A stretch of DNA of 64,000 bases from JACVRX01 sp035697245 (GTDB taxonomy: Bacteria > Actinomycetota > Actinomycetes > Jiangellales > Jiangellaceae), in the NCBI GenBank assembly GCA_035697245.1, contig DASSDH010000192.1, positions 1 through 64,000 of the forward strand, read 5' to 3'. This document shows positions 46,402 through 54,719 of the stretch, one piece after another. Below the pieces are notes generated by a model that was not told the origin of the DNA, did not search any database, and was given only the letters and a program-made list of their open reading frames with translations. The position numbers and the translations under genes are program-made. How positions within the stretch are numbered: position 1 is the stretch's first letter; each line of letters begins with the position of its first letter.

Positions 46402-47160
46402 CTAGGGTGCGATTCGGCCGTTTGCCTCGAACGCGGCGTGGGTCAGTGGCATCAGCCGCGCCCAGTGCTCCTCCATCTGCTCCGCGACCATCTCGATCTC
46501 ACGCTGCGGGAAGGACGGGAACGCCGCATCGTCCCGCCGGGTGCGCAGAGACAGGAAGTTCATGAGCGAGCGGGCGTTGAACGTCACGTACATCGACGAA
46601 TAGATGGTCAGGGGCAGCACGATGCGCGCGACCTCCCTGGCGACACCGGCGTCGAGCATCCGGCGATATGCCGCATATGCCGCTGTACAGACCCGACGGG
46701 TTTCCGCGTCGACCAGGGCATGCTGCTCCGCACTGCCCTCGACGAAGGTGTAGTGACCGGGCTTGCCCTCTTGGACCAGCTTGCGGTCCGGCCCCGGCAC
46801 ATAGAACACGGGCCGCAGCTCGCGGTACCGCCCGCTCTCCTCGTTGTAGCTCGCGATCCGATGGCGCATATGTTCGCGGAACACAAAAATTGGTGCATAC
46901 ACATAGAAAGTCATAGAGTTATGTTCATATGGGGTTCCGTGCCGGGAGCGCATCAGGAAGTTGATCAAGCCCTTGGAGCGCTCGGCATCGGCTTCGACAT
47001 CTTCGAGTGACTGCTCACCCTTGGTCGACACCCGAGCGGCGAACAGCACGTCAGAATCGCGTGCACTCGCCCGCACCAACTCCACCGTCACGTTGCTGCG
47101 GAACTCGACCGGTGGTACTTCCGCACCTTCAGACGCCGCTTTGCTCTGCGCCATCGTCAC
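46402..47160 (-). CDS. thyX: Flavin-dependent thymidylate synthase
   Basis: 252-aa FAD/NADPH-dependent dTMP synthase. The ThyX motif is complete as RHRIASYNEESGRYR. GTG 47160 is preferred because GGGAGGG lies about 6 bases before it; ATG 47154 is the alternative. The codons for MTFYVYAPIFVFREHMRHR lie in an AT-rich patch: 46861-46920 is 40% GC by hand count, out of character for the genome, while the protein sequence is normal. Confidence 0.95.
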   Translation of the reverse strand: MTMAQSKAASEGAEVPPVEFRSNVTVELVRASARDSDVLFAARVSTKGEQSLEDVEADAERSKGLINFLMRSRHGTPYEHNSMTFYVYAPIFVFREHMRHRIASYNEESGRYRELRPVFYVPGPDRKLVQEGKPGHYTFVEGSAEQHALVDAETRRVCTAAYAAYRRMLDAGVAREVARIVLPLTIYSSMYVTFNARSLMNFLSLRTRRDDAAFPSFPQREIEMVAEQMEEHWARLMPLTHAAFEANGRIAP

Positions 47161-47192
47161 CGTAGCCCTCCCCTCGCATGGTCGCTCGAAGC

Positions 47193-47365
47193 TTAGTTGC
47201 GGGCGCTGACAACTAACGATCGGCGAGCTGAGTCCGAATCGAGTCGAGTAAACCCTCCCGGGTTCCACTGCCGGAGACGGCGGGGCCACATCGGGACGGT
47301 AGCCCGCACGCGATGTGACTTCTCCCTGAACACGAGGTCACAAATTGGCGGCGACACAGCCAATT
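47193..47365. promoter_or_regulatory. Divergent regulatory region with three inverted repeats
   Basis: The 243-base space between thyX and the membrane-protein gene contains TTAGTTG-N10-CAACTAA (47193-47216, about 33 bases upstream of thyX), TGTGAC-N17-GTCACA (47314-47342) and AATTGGC-N9-GCCAATT (47343-47365, 38 bases before ATG 47404). All arms are perfect. They are plausible operators; no regulator can be assigned. Confidence 0.4.
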
Positions 47366-47403
47366 ACCCGTGCTGCCGGACCGGCCAGGTGCACTCTGTA
47401 CTC

Positions 47404-47880
47404 ATGGTCTTGCAGGGGGCCATTGGCCGGTTCGTGCGCTGGGGGATGATCCATGGCCCGGCGTGGGGTGTGCTCGCGGCCATCGTCGTCGGTTTCCCGC
47501 TCGCGATCGTCGGCGACGTGCCGGTCAGCGAACCGCGGTTACTGCTCGCCGGCCTGGTCGGCGGGATCATTGCCGGGCCGGTTCTCGGGTTGGCTGCGGG
47601 CGTCGCGTGCTGGAGCGCCGAGCGGGTACCGAAGTGGATTCTCGACGCGCCGGATTACGTGGCTGTCGCGGTGGTCGCCGGAATCGTCGGGGGCATCGCG
47701 TGGCCGATGCTGGAACTGGGCCGGTCGGGTCCGGCGGCGGGAATCCTCGCTGTGGTCCTCATCACGGCGGTGCCCGCCATCGACGCCGCCCGCAGCGCGC
47801 CACGGCTGCTCTATCCGGACGAGACCTTGGCCGTGGAGGCGGCGACCACCGATGCCCCCGCGCGCGGTCAGGCGTCGTAG
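47404..47880 (+). CDS. Small integral membrane protein, unknown function
   Basis: 158 aa with about four hydrophobic segments (WGVLAAIVVGFPLAIVG, LLLAGLVGGIIAGPVLGLAAG, VAVAVVAGIVGGIAW, GILAVVLITAVP). I recognise no family. ATG 47404 is chosen by hydropathy; no strong ribosome site is visible. Its 3' end overlaps the paaE 3' end by 13 bases, tail to tail. Confidence 0.6.
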   Translation: MVLQGAIGRFVRWGMIHGPAWGVLAAIVVGFPLAIVGDVPVSEPRLLLAGLVGGIIAGPVLGLAAGVACWSAERVPKWILDAPDYVAVAVVAGIVGGIAWPMLELGRSGPAAGILAVVLITAVPAIDAARSAPRLLYPDETLAVEAATTDAPARGQAS

Positions 47881-48968
47881 TCCAGCGACACTGCTGGCGT
47901 GCTCGGGTGTGACTGGCAGGTGAGCACGTAACCGGCCTGCACCTCGTCCTCCTCGAGAGCGAAGTTCCGCTCCATGTCCAGCTTGCCGTCAAGGAGCTTC
48001 GCCCGGCAGGTGCCGCAGACGCCGCCTTTGCAGGCGTACGGGGCGTCGTTGCGGACCCGCAGGACGGCCTCGAGCACCGTCTCGTCCGGATCCGCCAGCT
48101 CCACCGTGCTTCGGCGGCCGTCCAAGACCGCAGTGACCACACTGAGGGTTGCCGGCCGATCCAGCGGCGGCGGGGGCGGCGGCTCGCCCACGTGAAAAAG
48201 CTCAGAGTGAACGTGAGCTCGGTCGACACCATGGGCGAGGAGCACCCGGCGCGCAGTCGTCACCAGCTCGAGGGGACCGCACAGGTACCACTCGTCTACG
48301 GTCTCCGGCGGAATCAGGATGCCGAGGAACCGCTCGAGTCGCGCCTCGTCGATCCGCCCAGACAGCAGATCGGTCTCCCGCGCCTCACGCGAGAGCACGT
48401 GGACGAGGTGTAGCCGATCCGGGTAGACGTCCTTGAGGTCGGAGAGCTCGTCGAGGAACATCACCGTCTGGCTGGTCCGGTTCCCGTACACGAGCGTCAC
48501 TCGGCTGGCCGGCTCGACCTGCAGGATCGAGCCGATGATCGAGATGACGGGAGTGATACCACTGCCGGCAGCAACAGCCACATAGTGCTTGGCGTTGCCC
48601 ACGTCGAGGTCCGGGGTGAACCGACCGGCCGGTGTCATGACGTCGAGCTCATCGCCCGGTGACAGCGCGCCCAGCGCGAACGAGGAGAAGGTGCCGTCCG
48701 GAATTCGCTTGATCGCAATGCGCAGCAGTCCTGACCCCTGGGGCGCGCAGATCGAGTAGCTGCGCCGGATGCCGTCGCCGCCTGGTACCGAGACGTTGAC
48801 GTGCTGGCCCGCCGTGAACGCATAGTCAGCACCCAGGTGCTGCGGCACGTCGAAGGTCACCGCGACGGCGTCGTCGGTAAGGCGCTCGACCGAGGCGACC
48901 CGCAGCCGGTGAAAGACGGAGTGCCGCCGGGAACCGGGCCGCACAGCGGTGGTCTCCGTGACGGTCAT
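47868..48968 (-). CDS. paaE: Phenylacetyl-CoA epoxidase reductase subunit PaaE
   Basis: 366 aa: FAD/NAD(P)H-binding ferredoxin-reductase domain (GDGIRRSYSICAP, GSGITPVISIIGSIL) fused to a C-terminal plant-type [2Fe-2S] ferredoxin with CKGGVCGTCRAK. It passes electrons from NADPH to the PaaA di-iron centre. Last gene of paaABCDE. Confidence 0.93.
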   Translation of the reverse strand: MTVTETTAVRPGSRRHSVFHRLRVASVERLTDDAVAVTFDVPQHLGADYAFTAGQHVNVSVPGGDGIRRSYSICAPQGSGLLRIAIKRIPDGTFSSFALGALSPGDELDVMTPAGRFTPDLDVGNAKHYVAVAAGSGITPVISIIGSILQVEPASRVTLVYGNRTSQTVMFLDELSDLKDVYPDRLHLVHVLSREARETDLLSGRIDEARLERFLGILIPPETVDEWYLCGPLELVTTARRVLLAHGVDRAHVHSELFHVGEPPPPPPLDRPATLSVVTAVLDGRRSTVELADPDETVLEAVLRVRNDAPYACKGGVCGTCRAKLLDGKLDMERNFALEEDEVQAGYVLTCQSHPSTPAVSLDYDA

Positions 48969-48972
48969 GGTG

Positions 48973-49455
48973 TTACAGCGCCTTTACGTGGTCGAAGGGC
49001 TCCAGGCAGGAACGGCAGGTCCACAGCGACTTGCACGCGGTCGACCCGAACCTGCTGACCTCACGGGTGTCCGGTGAACCGCAGAGCGGACAGCGCACCG
49101 ACAGCTTGAGTGACACCCGTCCGGCTGGGTGCGGCGGTGCGATTCCGTGCTCACTCAGCGCGGCGCGGCCGGCGTCACTGATCCAGTCCGTGGTCCACGC
49201 CGGCGCCAGGACCAGCCGGACCTCGGCATCCTCGTAGCCGCATTCGGCCAGCCGGGCGAGAACGTCGCCGCGGATGACATCCATGGCCGGACAACCCGAA
49301 TACGTCGGCGTGATCTCGACGACGACACGGTCGTCCGACCCGATCCGGACGTCGCGGAGCACGCCGAGATCCTCAATCGTGATCATGGGCAGCTCTGGGT
49401 CGGGAACGGTGCCCACCACGGCCCGGACCTCGACGACCGCAGGGGCGCTCACCAT
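48973..49455 (-). CDS. paaD: Phenylacetate degradation protein PaaD
   Basis: 160 aa: an N-terminal MIP18/DUF59 domain (VPDPELPMITIEDLGVLRDV, TPTYSGCPAMDVI) and a C-terminal cysteine cluster (CPLCGSPDTREVSRFGS, then CRSCLEPF) as in PaaD, thought to assist iron-sulfur maturation of the epoxidase. ATG 49455 overlaps the paaC end by 7 bases; GTG 49452 would give a 4-base overlap. Confidence 0.9.
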   Translation of the reverse strand: MVSAPAVVEVRAVVGTVPDPELPMITIEDLGVLRDVRIGSDDRVVVEITPTYSGCPAMDVIRGDVLARLAECGYEDAEVRLVLAPAWTTDWISDAGRAALSEHGIAPPHPAGRVSLKLSVRCPLCGSPDTREVSRFGSTACKSLWTCRSCLEPFDHVKAL

Positions 49456-50240
49456 GTCGCACCCGGATGGGCCCGATGCAGATGCTGCATCTCCGCCAAC
49501 AGGTATCCCATCGCCTCGGTGTGCAGCCCGCGCCGCCCGCCACGGCCGTGAAAAGTCGGCTCGGGCATCGTCAACGTCGCCTCGGTGAGGACAGCCGACA
49601 GGTATTTCGACCACGAATCGCGCAGCGCGGTCGGGTCGACGCCAACGCCGACCAGCTTGTCCACCACGGGCCACGGGTCGAAGATCTCGGCAACGTACGG
49701 CCAGATCTCGTCCAACCCGGCCTGCATCCGGCGGTGACTCTCCTCGGTCCCGTCGCCCAGCCGCAGTACCCACTGCGTCGCATGATCGCGGTGATAGGCG
49801 ACCTCCTTGTTCGCCTTCCCGGCCACAGCGGCAAGGGTGGGGTCGTCACTCGCGCGCAGCCGACCGTAGAGCTCGACCTGGTAGGCGGAGAATGCGAGCT
49901 GCCGGGCAATCGTCGACCCGAAGTCACCGTTCGGACGCTCGACGATCTGCAGGTTGCGAAAGTCGCGCTCGTCGCGCAGGTAGGCGAGGTCGTCTTCGTC
50001 GCGCCCGACGCCTTCCAGCTCGCCGGCGTACGTCAGCAATGACCGGGCCTGACCGAGCAGGTCGAGGCCGATGTTGGCCAGCGCCACATCTTCCTCGAGC
50101 TGTGGGGCGCTGGCGATCCACTCGCCCAGCCGGTGTGAGAGCACCAGCGCGTCGTCGGCCAGCCCGAGGACGTACTCGGTCCGCGGTTCCAGCGTGGCAC
50201 TGTCCGCCCTGCCGTCCCAGGTGCCAGGTTCACCGCTCAC
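49449..50240 (-). CDS. paaC: Phenylacetyl-CoA epoxidase structural subunit PaaC
   Basis: 263-aa ferritin-like subunit that pairs with PaaA. It has the family segments VLGLADDALVLSHRLGEW, ANIGLDLLGQARSLLTYAGELEG and DERDFRNLQIVERPNGDF. GTG 50240 overlaps the paaB stop (GTGA). Confidence 0.93.
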   Translation of the reverse strand: MSGEPGTWDGRADSATLEPRTEYVLGLADDALVLSHRLGEWIASAPQLEEDVALANIGLDLLGQARSLLTYAGELEGVGRDEDDLAYLRDERDFRNLQIVERPNGDFGSTIARQLAFSAYQVELYGRLRASDDPTLAAVAGKANKEVAYHRDHATQWVLRLGDGTEESHRRMQAGLDEIWPYVAEIFDPWPVVDKLVGVGVDPTALRDSWSKYLSAVLTEATLTMPEPTFHGRGGRRGLHTEAMGYLLAEMQHLHRAHPGATW

Positions 50241-50521
50241 AGGTTGCGCACCTCGTCGGGGATGTCGTAGAACGTCGGGTGCCGGTAGACCTTGTCGCCG
50301 GCCGGATCGAAGAAGGAGTCCTTCTCTTCCGGGCTGCTTGCCGTGATGGAAGCCGCAGGGACGACCCAGATGGACACGCCCTCCTGCCGGCGGGTGTACA
50401 CGTCGCGGGCGTTGCGCAGCGCCATGGTGGCGTCCGGCGCGTGCAGGCTGCCGGCGTGGATGTGGGACAGCCCGCGCCGGCTGCGGATGAAGACCTCCCA
50501 CAGCGGCCAGTCCCGGCTCAC
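50237..50521 (-). CDS. paaB: Phenylacetyl-CoA epoxidase subunit PaaB
   Basis: 94-aa bridging subunit: WPLWEVFIRSRRGLSHIHAG and ALRNARDVYTRRQEGVSIWV are diagnostic. GTG 50521 overlaps the paaA stop. The longer frame upstream only shadows paaA. Confidence 0.93.
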   Translation of the reverse strand: MSRDWPLWEVFIRSRRGLSHIHAGSLHAPDATMALRNARDVYTRRQEGVSIWVVPAASITASSPEEKDSFFDPAGDKVYRHPTFYDIPDEVRNL

Positions 50522-51465
50522 GCGGCTGCCCTCGTCGAGTGCTTCGCGGCGTACGCCGCCGCGGCATCTCGGACCCAGGACCCATTGGTGTGGGCTCGGA
50601 CTCGGTGTTCCATCCGCTGCCGGTTGCACGGGCCGTCGCCGGATATCACCCGGCGCAGCTCGTCCCAGTCCGGGCGGGTGAAATCGTGATGGCCGCGCTG
50701 CTCGTTCCAGCGCAGCTCCGGGTCGGGAATCGTCAGACCGAGGACATGAGACTGCGGGACCGTCATGTCGACGAACTTCTGCCGCAGCTCGTCGTTGCTG
50801 AATCGCTTGATTCCCCAGGCCATGGACTTGCCGGTGTGGGTCGACTGCGAGTCCGGCGGCCCGAACATGGCCAGGCTGGGATACCACCAGCGGTCGACCG
50901 CGTCCTGGGCCATTGCCTTCTGTGCCGGTGTGCCGCGCGAGAGTGTGAGCAGCGACTCGAAGCCCTGGCGCTGGTGGAACGACTCCTCCTTGCAGATGCG
51001 CACCATCGCCCGCGCATACGGCCCGTACGAACACCGGCACAGCGGCACCTGGTTGGTGATGGCCGCACCGTCGACCAGCCAGCCGATCGCGCCCATGTCG
51101 GCCCAAGTCAGCGTCGGGTAGTTGAAGATCGACGAGTATTTCTGCTTGCCGGCATGAAGAAGGTCGAGCAGCTCGGCGCGCGAGATGCCGAGCGTCTCGG
51201 CGGCGGCGTACAAATACAGCCCGTGCCCCGCCTCGTCCTGCACCTTGGCCATCAGGATCGCCTTGCGGCGCAGGCTCGGCGCGCGGGTGATCCAGTTGCC
51301 CTCTGGCTGCATGCCGATGATCTCGGAATGCGCGTGCTGGGCGACCTGGCGCACCAGCGAACGCCGGTAGTCCTCCGGCATCCAGTCGCGCGGCTCGATC
51401 CTGCCGTCGGCGTCGATCATGGCCTGGAACTCGGCCTCGTGCTCGTCGGACCTGGTGGCGTCCAT
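50518..51465 (-). CDS. paaA: Phenylacetyl-CoA epoxidase catalytic subunit PaaA
   Basis: 315-aa di-iron oxygenase that epoxidises the phenylacetyl-CoA ring. Iron-ligand regions include KVQDEAGHGLYLY and RICKEESFHQRQGFE. ATG 51465 is favoured over GTG 51468: there is no ribosome site, but a -10-like TAGCCT ends 6 bases before the ATG, which fits a leaderless mRNA. The operon is probably controlled through the inverted repeat at 51487-51525. Confidence 0.95.
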   Translation of the reverse strand: MDATRSDEHEAEFQAMIDADGRIEPRDWMPEDYRRSLVRQVAQHAHSEIIGMQPEGNWITRAPSLRRKAILMAKVQDEAGHGLYLYAAAETLGISRAELLDLLHAGKQKYSSIFNYPTLTWADMGAIGWLVDGAAITNQVPLCRCSYGPYARAMVRICKEESFHQRQGFESLLTLSRGTPAQKAMAQDAVDRWWYPSLAMFGPPDSQSTHTGKSMAWGIKRFSNDELRQKFVDMTVPQSHVLGLTIPDPELRWNEQRGHHDFTRPDWDELRRVISGDGPCNRQRMEHRVRAHTNGSWVRDAAAAYAAKHSTRAAA

Positions 51466-51471
51466 CACCCC

Positions 51472-51525
51472 AGGCTACGGGGCAGATGTGACACCTGTCG
51501 AGCAGATCTGTCGTCAGGTGTCACA
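51472..51525 (-). promoter_or_regulatory. paa promoter with long operator-like inverted repeat
   Basis: Perfect 11-bp arms TGTGACACCTG (51487-51497) and CAGGTGTCACA (51515-51525) separated by 17 bases, which themselves contain CAGATCTG (51503-51510). On the minus strand a possible -35 TCGACA (51496-51501) and -10 TAGCCT (51472-51477), 18 bases apart, are straddled by the repeat. A repressor bound here would block paaA transcription. Confidence 0.55.
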
Positions 51526-51581
51526 TACGTGCCCGCGGATGTCTTGCCAGACCGCCCCACGCGAGGCAGGCTCACGGCACG

Positions 51582-52181
51582 ATGTTCGAAAGGTTCACCG
51601 AGCGGGCGCGGCGGGTCGTCGTCCTGGCGCAGGAAGAGGCCAGGGCGCTCAGCCACAACTACATCGGCACCGAGCACATCCTGCTAGGCCTGATCCACGA
51701 GAACGAGGGGGTCGCGGCCAAGTCGCTGGAGAGCATCGGGATCTCGTTGGATGTAGTGCGCACTCAGGTCGAGGAGATCATCGGCGAGGGCAGGATTACG
51801 CCGAGCGGGCAAATCCCATTCACTCCTCGGGCGAAGAAGGTGCTCGAGTTGAGTCTGCGCGAGTCGATGCAGCTGGGGCACAACTACATCGGTACCGAGC
51901 ACATCCTGCTCGGGCTCATCCGCGAGGGCGAGGGGCTGGGCGCGCAGGTGCTGGTCAAGCTCGGGGCCGACCTCAACCGGGTCCGCCAGCAGGTCATCGA
52001 GATGCTGTCGAGACACCAAGGCAGCGAGGAGTTCGACATCCTGGCCACCGCCGCCGAGCGTGAGTTCGGCACGTACGACGAGGTCATCGGGCTGCTTCGG
52101 GACATCGCCCGGCGGGTGAAGAGGATCGAGCAACGGCTGGTGGGAGACGACGAGGCTCGCGACGACGAATCCCATGGCTGA
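51582..52181 (+). CDS. ClpC N-terminal-domain-only protein (ClpC2-like)
   Basis: 199 aa consisting of the tandem Clp-N repeats of ClpC: MFERFTERARRVVVLAQEEA...HNYIGTEHILLGLI (1-70) and AKKVLELSLRE...HNYIGTEHILLGLIREGEG (80-145). A charged helix to residue 199 follows. There is no AAA+ module, so it cannot unfold proteins. Mycobacterial ClpC2 carries a comparable domain and sequesters ClpC1-targeting compounds; a similar decoy or adaptor role is inferred. Unlike ClpC2 as I recall it, there is no N-terminal DNA-binding extension. Confidence 0.85.
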   Translation: MFERFTERARRVVVLAQEEARALSHNYIGTEHILLGLIHENEGVAAKSLESIGISLDVVRTQVEEIIGEGRITPSGQIPFTPRAKKVLELSLRESMQLGHNYIGTEHILLGLIREGEGLGAQVLVKLGADLNRVRQQVIEMLSRHQGSEEFDILATAAEREFGTYDEVIGLLRDIARRVKRIEQRLVGDDEARDDESHG

Positions 52182-52725
52182 TCGCAGCGTCAGGGTCGCC
52201 TGGGCGGACGACGCACCGGCGATCGCAGCGGTCCAAGCCCGCGCTTGGCAGTCGTACTCCGAACTCTTGCCCAGCGCCGTCGTCGCAAGCATCGATGCCG
52301 ACGCGTTCGCCGCCACCTGGCGGGAGGCGATAGCAACGCCGCCGAGCGCGCGACACCGGGTCTTGGTTGCGTTGGAACGCAACACCGTCGTCGGGTTCGC
52401 GGCGACCGCTCCATCTGACGACCCGGATGCGGAGCCAGGCGACGGCGAGGTCGTCGCCTTCCACGTGGACCCCGATGCCACCGGCGCCGGGCACGGCTCC
52501 CGGCTCGTGTCGGCCGTCGCCGACACGCTGCGCGCGGACGGGTTCAGCCATGCCCGGATGTGGCTGATCGCCGGCGACGACGCCGTTCGCGGATTCCTCG
52601 AACCGGCCGGATGGGCCGCCGACGGGGCACACCGACAGCTCGACCTCACCGGAGACAGCACCGCTACGCTGCGCCAGGTGCGGCTGCAGACAGACCTGCG
52701 CCCATCTGCCGTTGAATCCCCATGA
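52174..52725 (+). CDS. GNAT family N-acetyltransferase
   Basis: 183-aa acetyltransferase; the acetyl-CoA motif A is VAFHVDPDATGAGHGSRLVSAV. Substrate unknown. It overlaps the ClpC-N gene by 8 bases, indicating an operon. Its stop abuts the opposing ASCH gene's stop with no base between them. Confidence 0.8.
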   Translation: MADRSVRVAWADDAPAIAAVQARAWQSYSELLPSAVVASIDADAFAATWREAIATPPSARHRVLVALERNTVVGFAATAPSDDPDAEPGDGEVVAFHVDPDATGAGHGSRLVSAVADTLRADGFSHARMWLIAGDDAVRGFLEPAGWAADGAHRQLDLTGDSTATLRQVRLQTDLRPSAVESP

Positions 52726-53304
52726 TCATGTCGAGGCGAGGTACGCCCGGCCTCGCAGAGACAGCCGATACCCGACGTCCAGGCTCTCGGTGAGCCCAAG
52801 GTTCTTGAGTTTGCGTACATCGATCTTGAAACTCGCCCGGTCGCGACCGAGTTCGCCGGCGAGATCAGCAGCTCGGATCGCCGGCTGATCCCGGATCAGA
52901 GCAAGGGTCTCACGGGTCCACGGTCCGTGGCTGCTTGCCCGGTCGAGCCGGTCCAGGCGACGGGTGATCTCTGCAATCGCGCCTTCGTCGAGGTCGGCCG
53001 ACGCCGCGAGTACGGCTCGGGGATCCGGTTCAGCAATAGCGTGGAACTCGATGCGGTACAGGTCAATACCGGGCCGGTCGGCCAGGTCCGCGACGAGCGT
53101 GCCGGCATCGCGGTACCCGGCCCTGCACGCCTCGTCGTCGCGGATCTCGTCGGGACTGACAGTAGTGACCGATGTGACCTCCACGATGCCCGCCGGCGTG
53201 CGGTAACGGCGCCCAGTCAGCACCTGCTGTCGCCGCCACCGGCGATAGGTGAGTGTGACAGAGCCGTCGGCAATCCCCTGCCAGAACGGTTTCGGGAACA
53301 GCAC
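52726..53304 (-). CDS. ASCH-domain protein with C-terminal winged helix
   Basis: 192 aa. The N-terminal half (MLFPKPFWQGIADGSVTLTYRRWR...GRRYRTPAGIVEVTSV) fits the ASCH fold, an RNA-binding relative of PUA. The C-terminal half (about 120-190; IRAADLAGELGRDRASFKIDVRKLKNLGLTESL) reads as a winged helix-turn-helix. The combination suggests a nucleic-acid-binding regulator; target unknown. Confidence 0.7.
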   Translation of the reverse strand: MLFPKPFWQGIADGSVTLTYRRWRRQQVLTGRRYRTPAGIVEVTSVTTVSPDEIRDDEACRAGYRDAGTLVADLADRPGIDLYRIEFHAIAEPDPRAVLAASADLDEGAIAEITRRLDRLDRASSHGPWTRETLALIRDQPAIRAADLAGELGRDRASFKIDVRKLKNLGLTESLDVGYRLSLRGRAYLAST

Positions 53305-53388
53305 CGGCGCAAGCGTAGGCGGTCGCTGTCGGTATCGGCGGCTAGGCTGCCGCCGTTCCGGTCATCGACGTAGTGTCGCGGGAGAGGC

Positions 53389-54024
53389 ATGTCTTTCCAA
53401 GGCTTCCCAGTCGAGGCGCTCGACTTCTACGAGGGTCTCGAATCCGACAACACCAAGACCTACTGGACGGCGCACAAGAAGATCTACGACGAGTGCGTGC
53501 GGGCGCCGCTGGTCGCGCTCTGTGAGGCACTGGAGCCGGAGTTCGGGGAGTCCCACCTGTTCCGGCCCTACAACGACCTCCGGTTCGCCAAAGACCGCAG
53601 CCCATACAAGGAGCAACAAGGTGCGGTGGTCGGCGGCCACTACCTGCACGTGTCGGCAGCGGGCCTATTCGCAGCCAGCGGCTACCACCAGATGGCGTCT
53701 GACCAGGTCGATCGTTATCGGACGGCCGTCGACGAGAAGCGCACGGGCGGGAAGCTCGAGCGCGTGGTCGGCAAGATCCGCTCGCAGGGGTACACGGTCG
53801 GCGGCGATGCGCTGAAGACACAGCCGCGCGGCTACCCGGCGGACCATCCGCGGATCGAGCTGCTTCGGCACAAGGGGCTGGCCGCGTGGATCGAATTCGG
53901 GTCACCACCGTGGCTGCACACCGCCGGTGCAGCCGACCGGGTAGCGCAAGCCTGGCGGGACATGGCGCCCCTTTCCGGCTGGCTCGACGCCAACGTCGGG
54001 CCCTCCACGCTGCCGCGACGCTGA
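53389..54024 (+). CDS. DUF2461 family protein
   Basis: 211 aa starting MSFQGFPVEALDFYEGLESD, with the family motifs RPYNDLRFAKDRSPYKEQQGA and LKTQPRGYPADHPRIELLRHKGL. Function unknown. ATG 53389, after GAGAGG. Divergent from the ASCH gene across 84 bases and followed by azlCD. Confidence 0.85.
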   Translation: MSFQGFPVEALDFYEGLESDNTKTYWTAHKKIYDECVRAPLVALCEALEPEFGESHLFRPYNDLRFAKDRSPYKEQQGAVVGGHYLHVSAAGLFAASGYHQMASDQVDRYRTAVDEKRTGGKLERVVGKIRSQGYTVGGDALKTQPRGYPADHPRIELLRHKGLAAWIEFGSPPWLHTAGAADRVAQAWRDMAPLSGWLDANVGPSTLPRR

Positions 54025-54035
54025 CCGGTCACCGG

Positions 54036-54719
54036 ATGGGCTGGCCGGAGGAGCGCGCCTCGGTCCGGCGCGACGCACTTGGCATTGCTGCATACGCCGG
54101 CGCGTTCGGTGTCTCGCTCGGGGCCATCGCGGTGGCATCCGGCCTCACGGTGATGCAGACCTGCCTGCTCAGCCTGGCGATGTTCTCCGGAGCGTCCCAG
54201 GTGGCGTTTGTCGGCGTGATCGGCGCGGGTGGATCGGCGCTCGCAGCGATCCCGGCGACCCTTCTACTCGGCATTCGCAACACGTTCTACGGGATTCGCC
54301 TCGTTCAAGTACTGGGAGTCCGTGGTCGGCGGGTGGCTGTCGCCGCCCAGTTCGTGCTCGACGAAACCGCGGCCATGGTGATAGCCCGCGATGACGAGCG
54401 GGAGCAGCGCTACGCGTTCTGGTTCACCGGTGTCCTGCTGTTCATCGTGTGGAACGTCGGCACGATGGCCGGTGCCCTCGGCGGTTCCGCGATCGGTGAC
54501 ACGGCGGCGTTCGGCCTCGACGCGGTCGTTCCGGCGGCATTCCTGGCGCTGATCTGGCCGCGCCTCGACGATGCCACGAGTCGGCTGGTCGCGATCGGCG
54601 GTGCATTGGTTGCGATCACCCTGGTGCCGCTGCTGCCACCCGGGATCCCGGTGCTCGCCGCCGCTCCGGTTGCCGTCGTCGCCGGCCTGTGGCGGCGCGA
54701 ACCCCGGAGCACCACATGA
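54036..54719 (+). CDS. azlC: AzlC family branched-chain amino-acid exporter subunit
   Basis: 227-aa membrane protein with conserved AzlC/BrnF segments: MFSGASQVAFVGVIGAGG, LLLGIRNTFYGI and FVLDETAAMVIAR. Works with AzlD to export branched-chain amino acids or analogues. ATG 54036 lies 11 bases after the DUF2461 gene. Stop overlaps azlD as ATGA. Confidence 0.88.
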   Translation: MGWPEERASVRRDALGIAAYAGAFGVSLGAIAVASGLTVMQTCLLSLAMFSGASQVAFVGVIGAGGSALAAIPATLLLGIRNTFYGIRLVQVLGVRGRRVAVAAQFVLDETAAMVIARDDEREQRYAFWFTGVLLFIVWNVGTMAGALGGSAIGDTAAFGLDAVVPAAFLALIWPRLDDATSRLVAIGGALVAITLVPLLPPGIPVLAAAPVAVVAGLWRREPRSTT

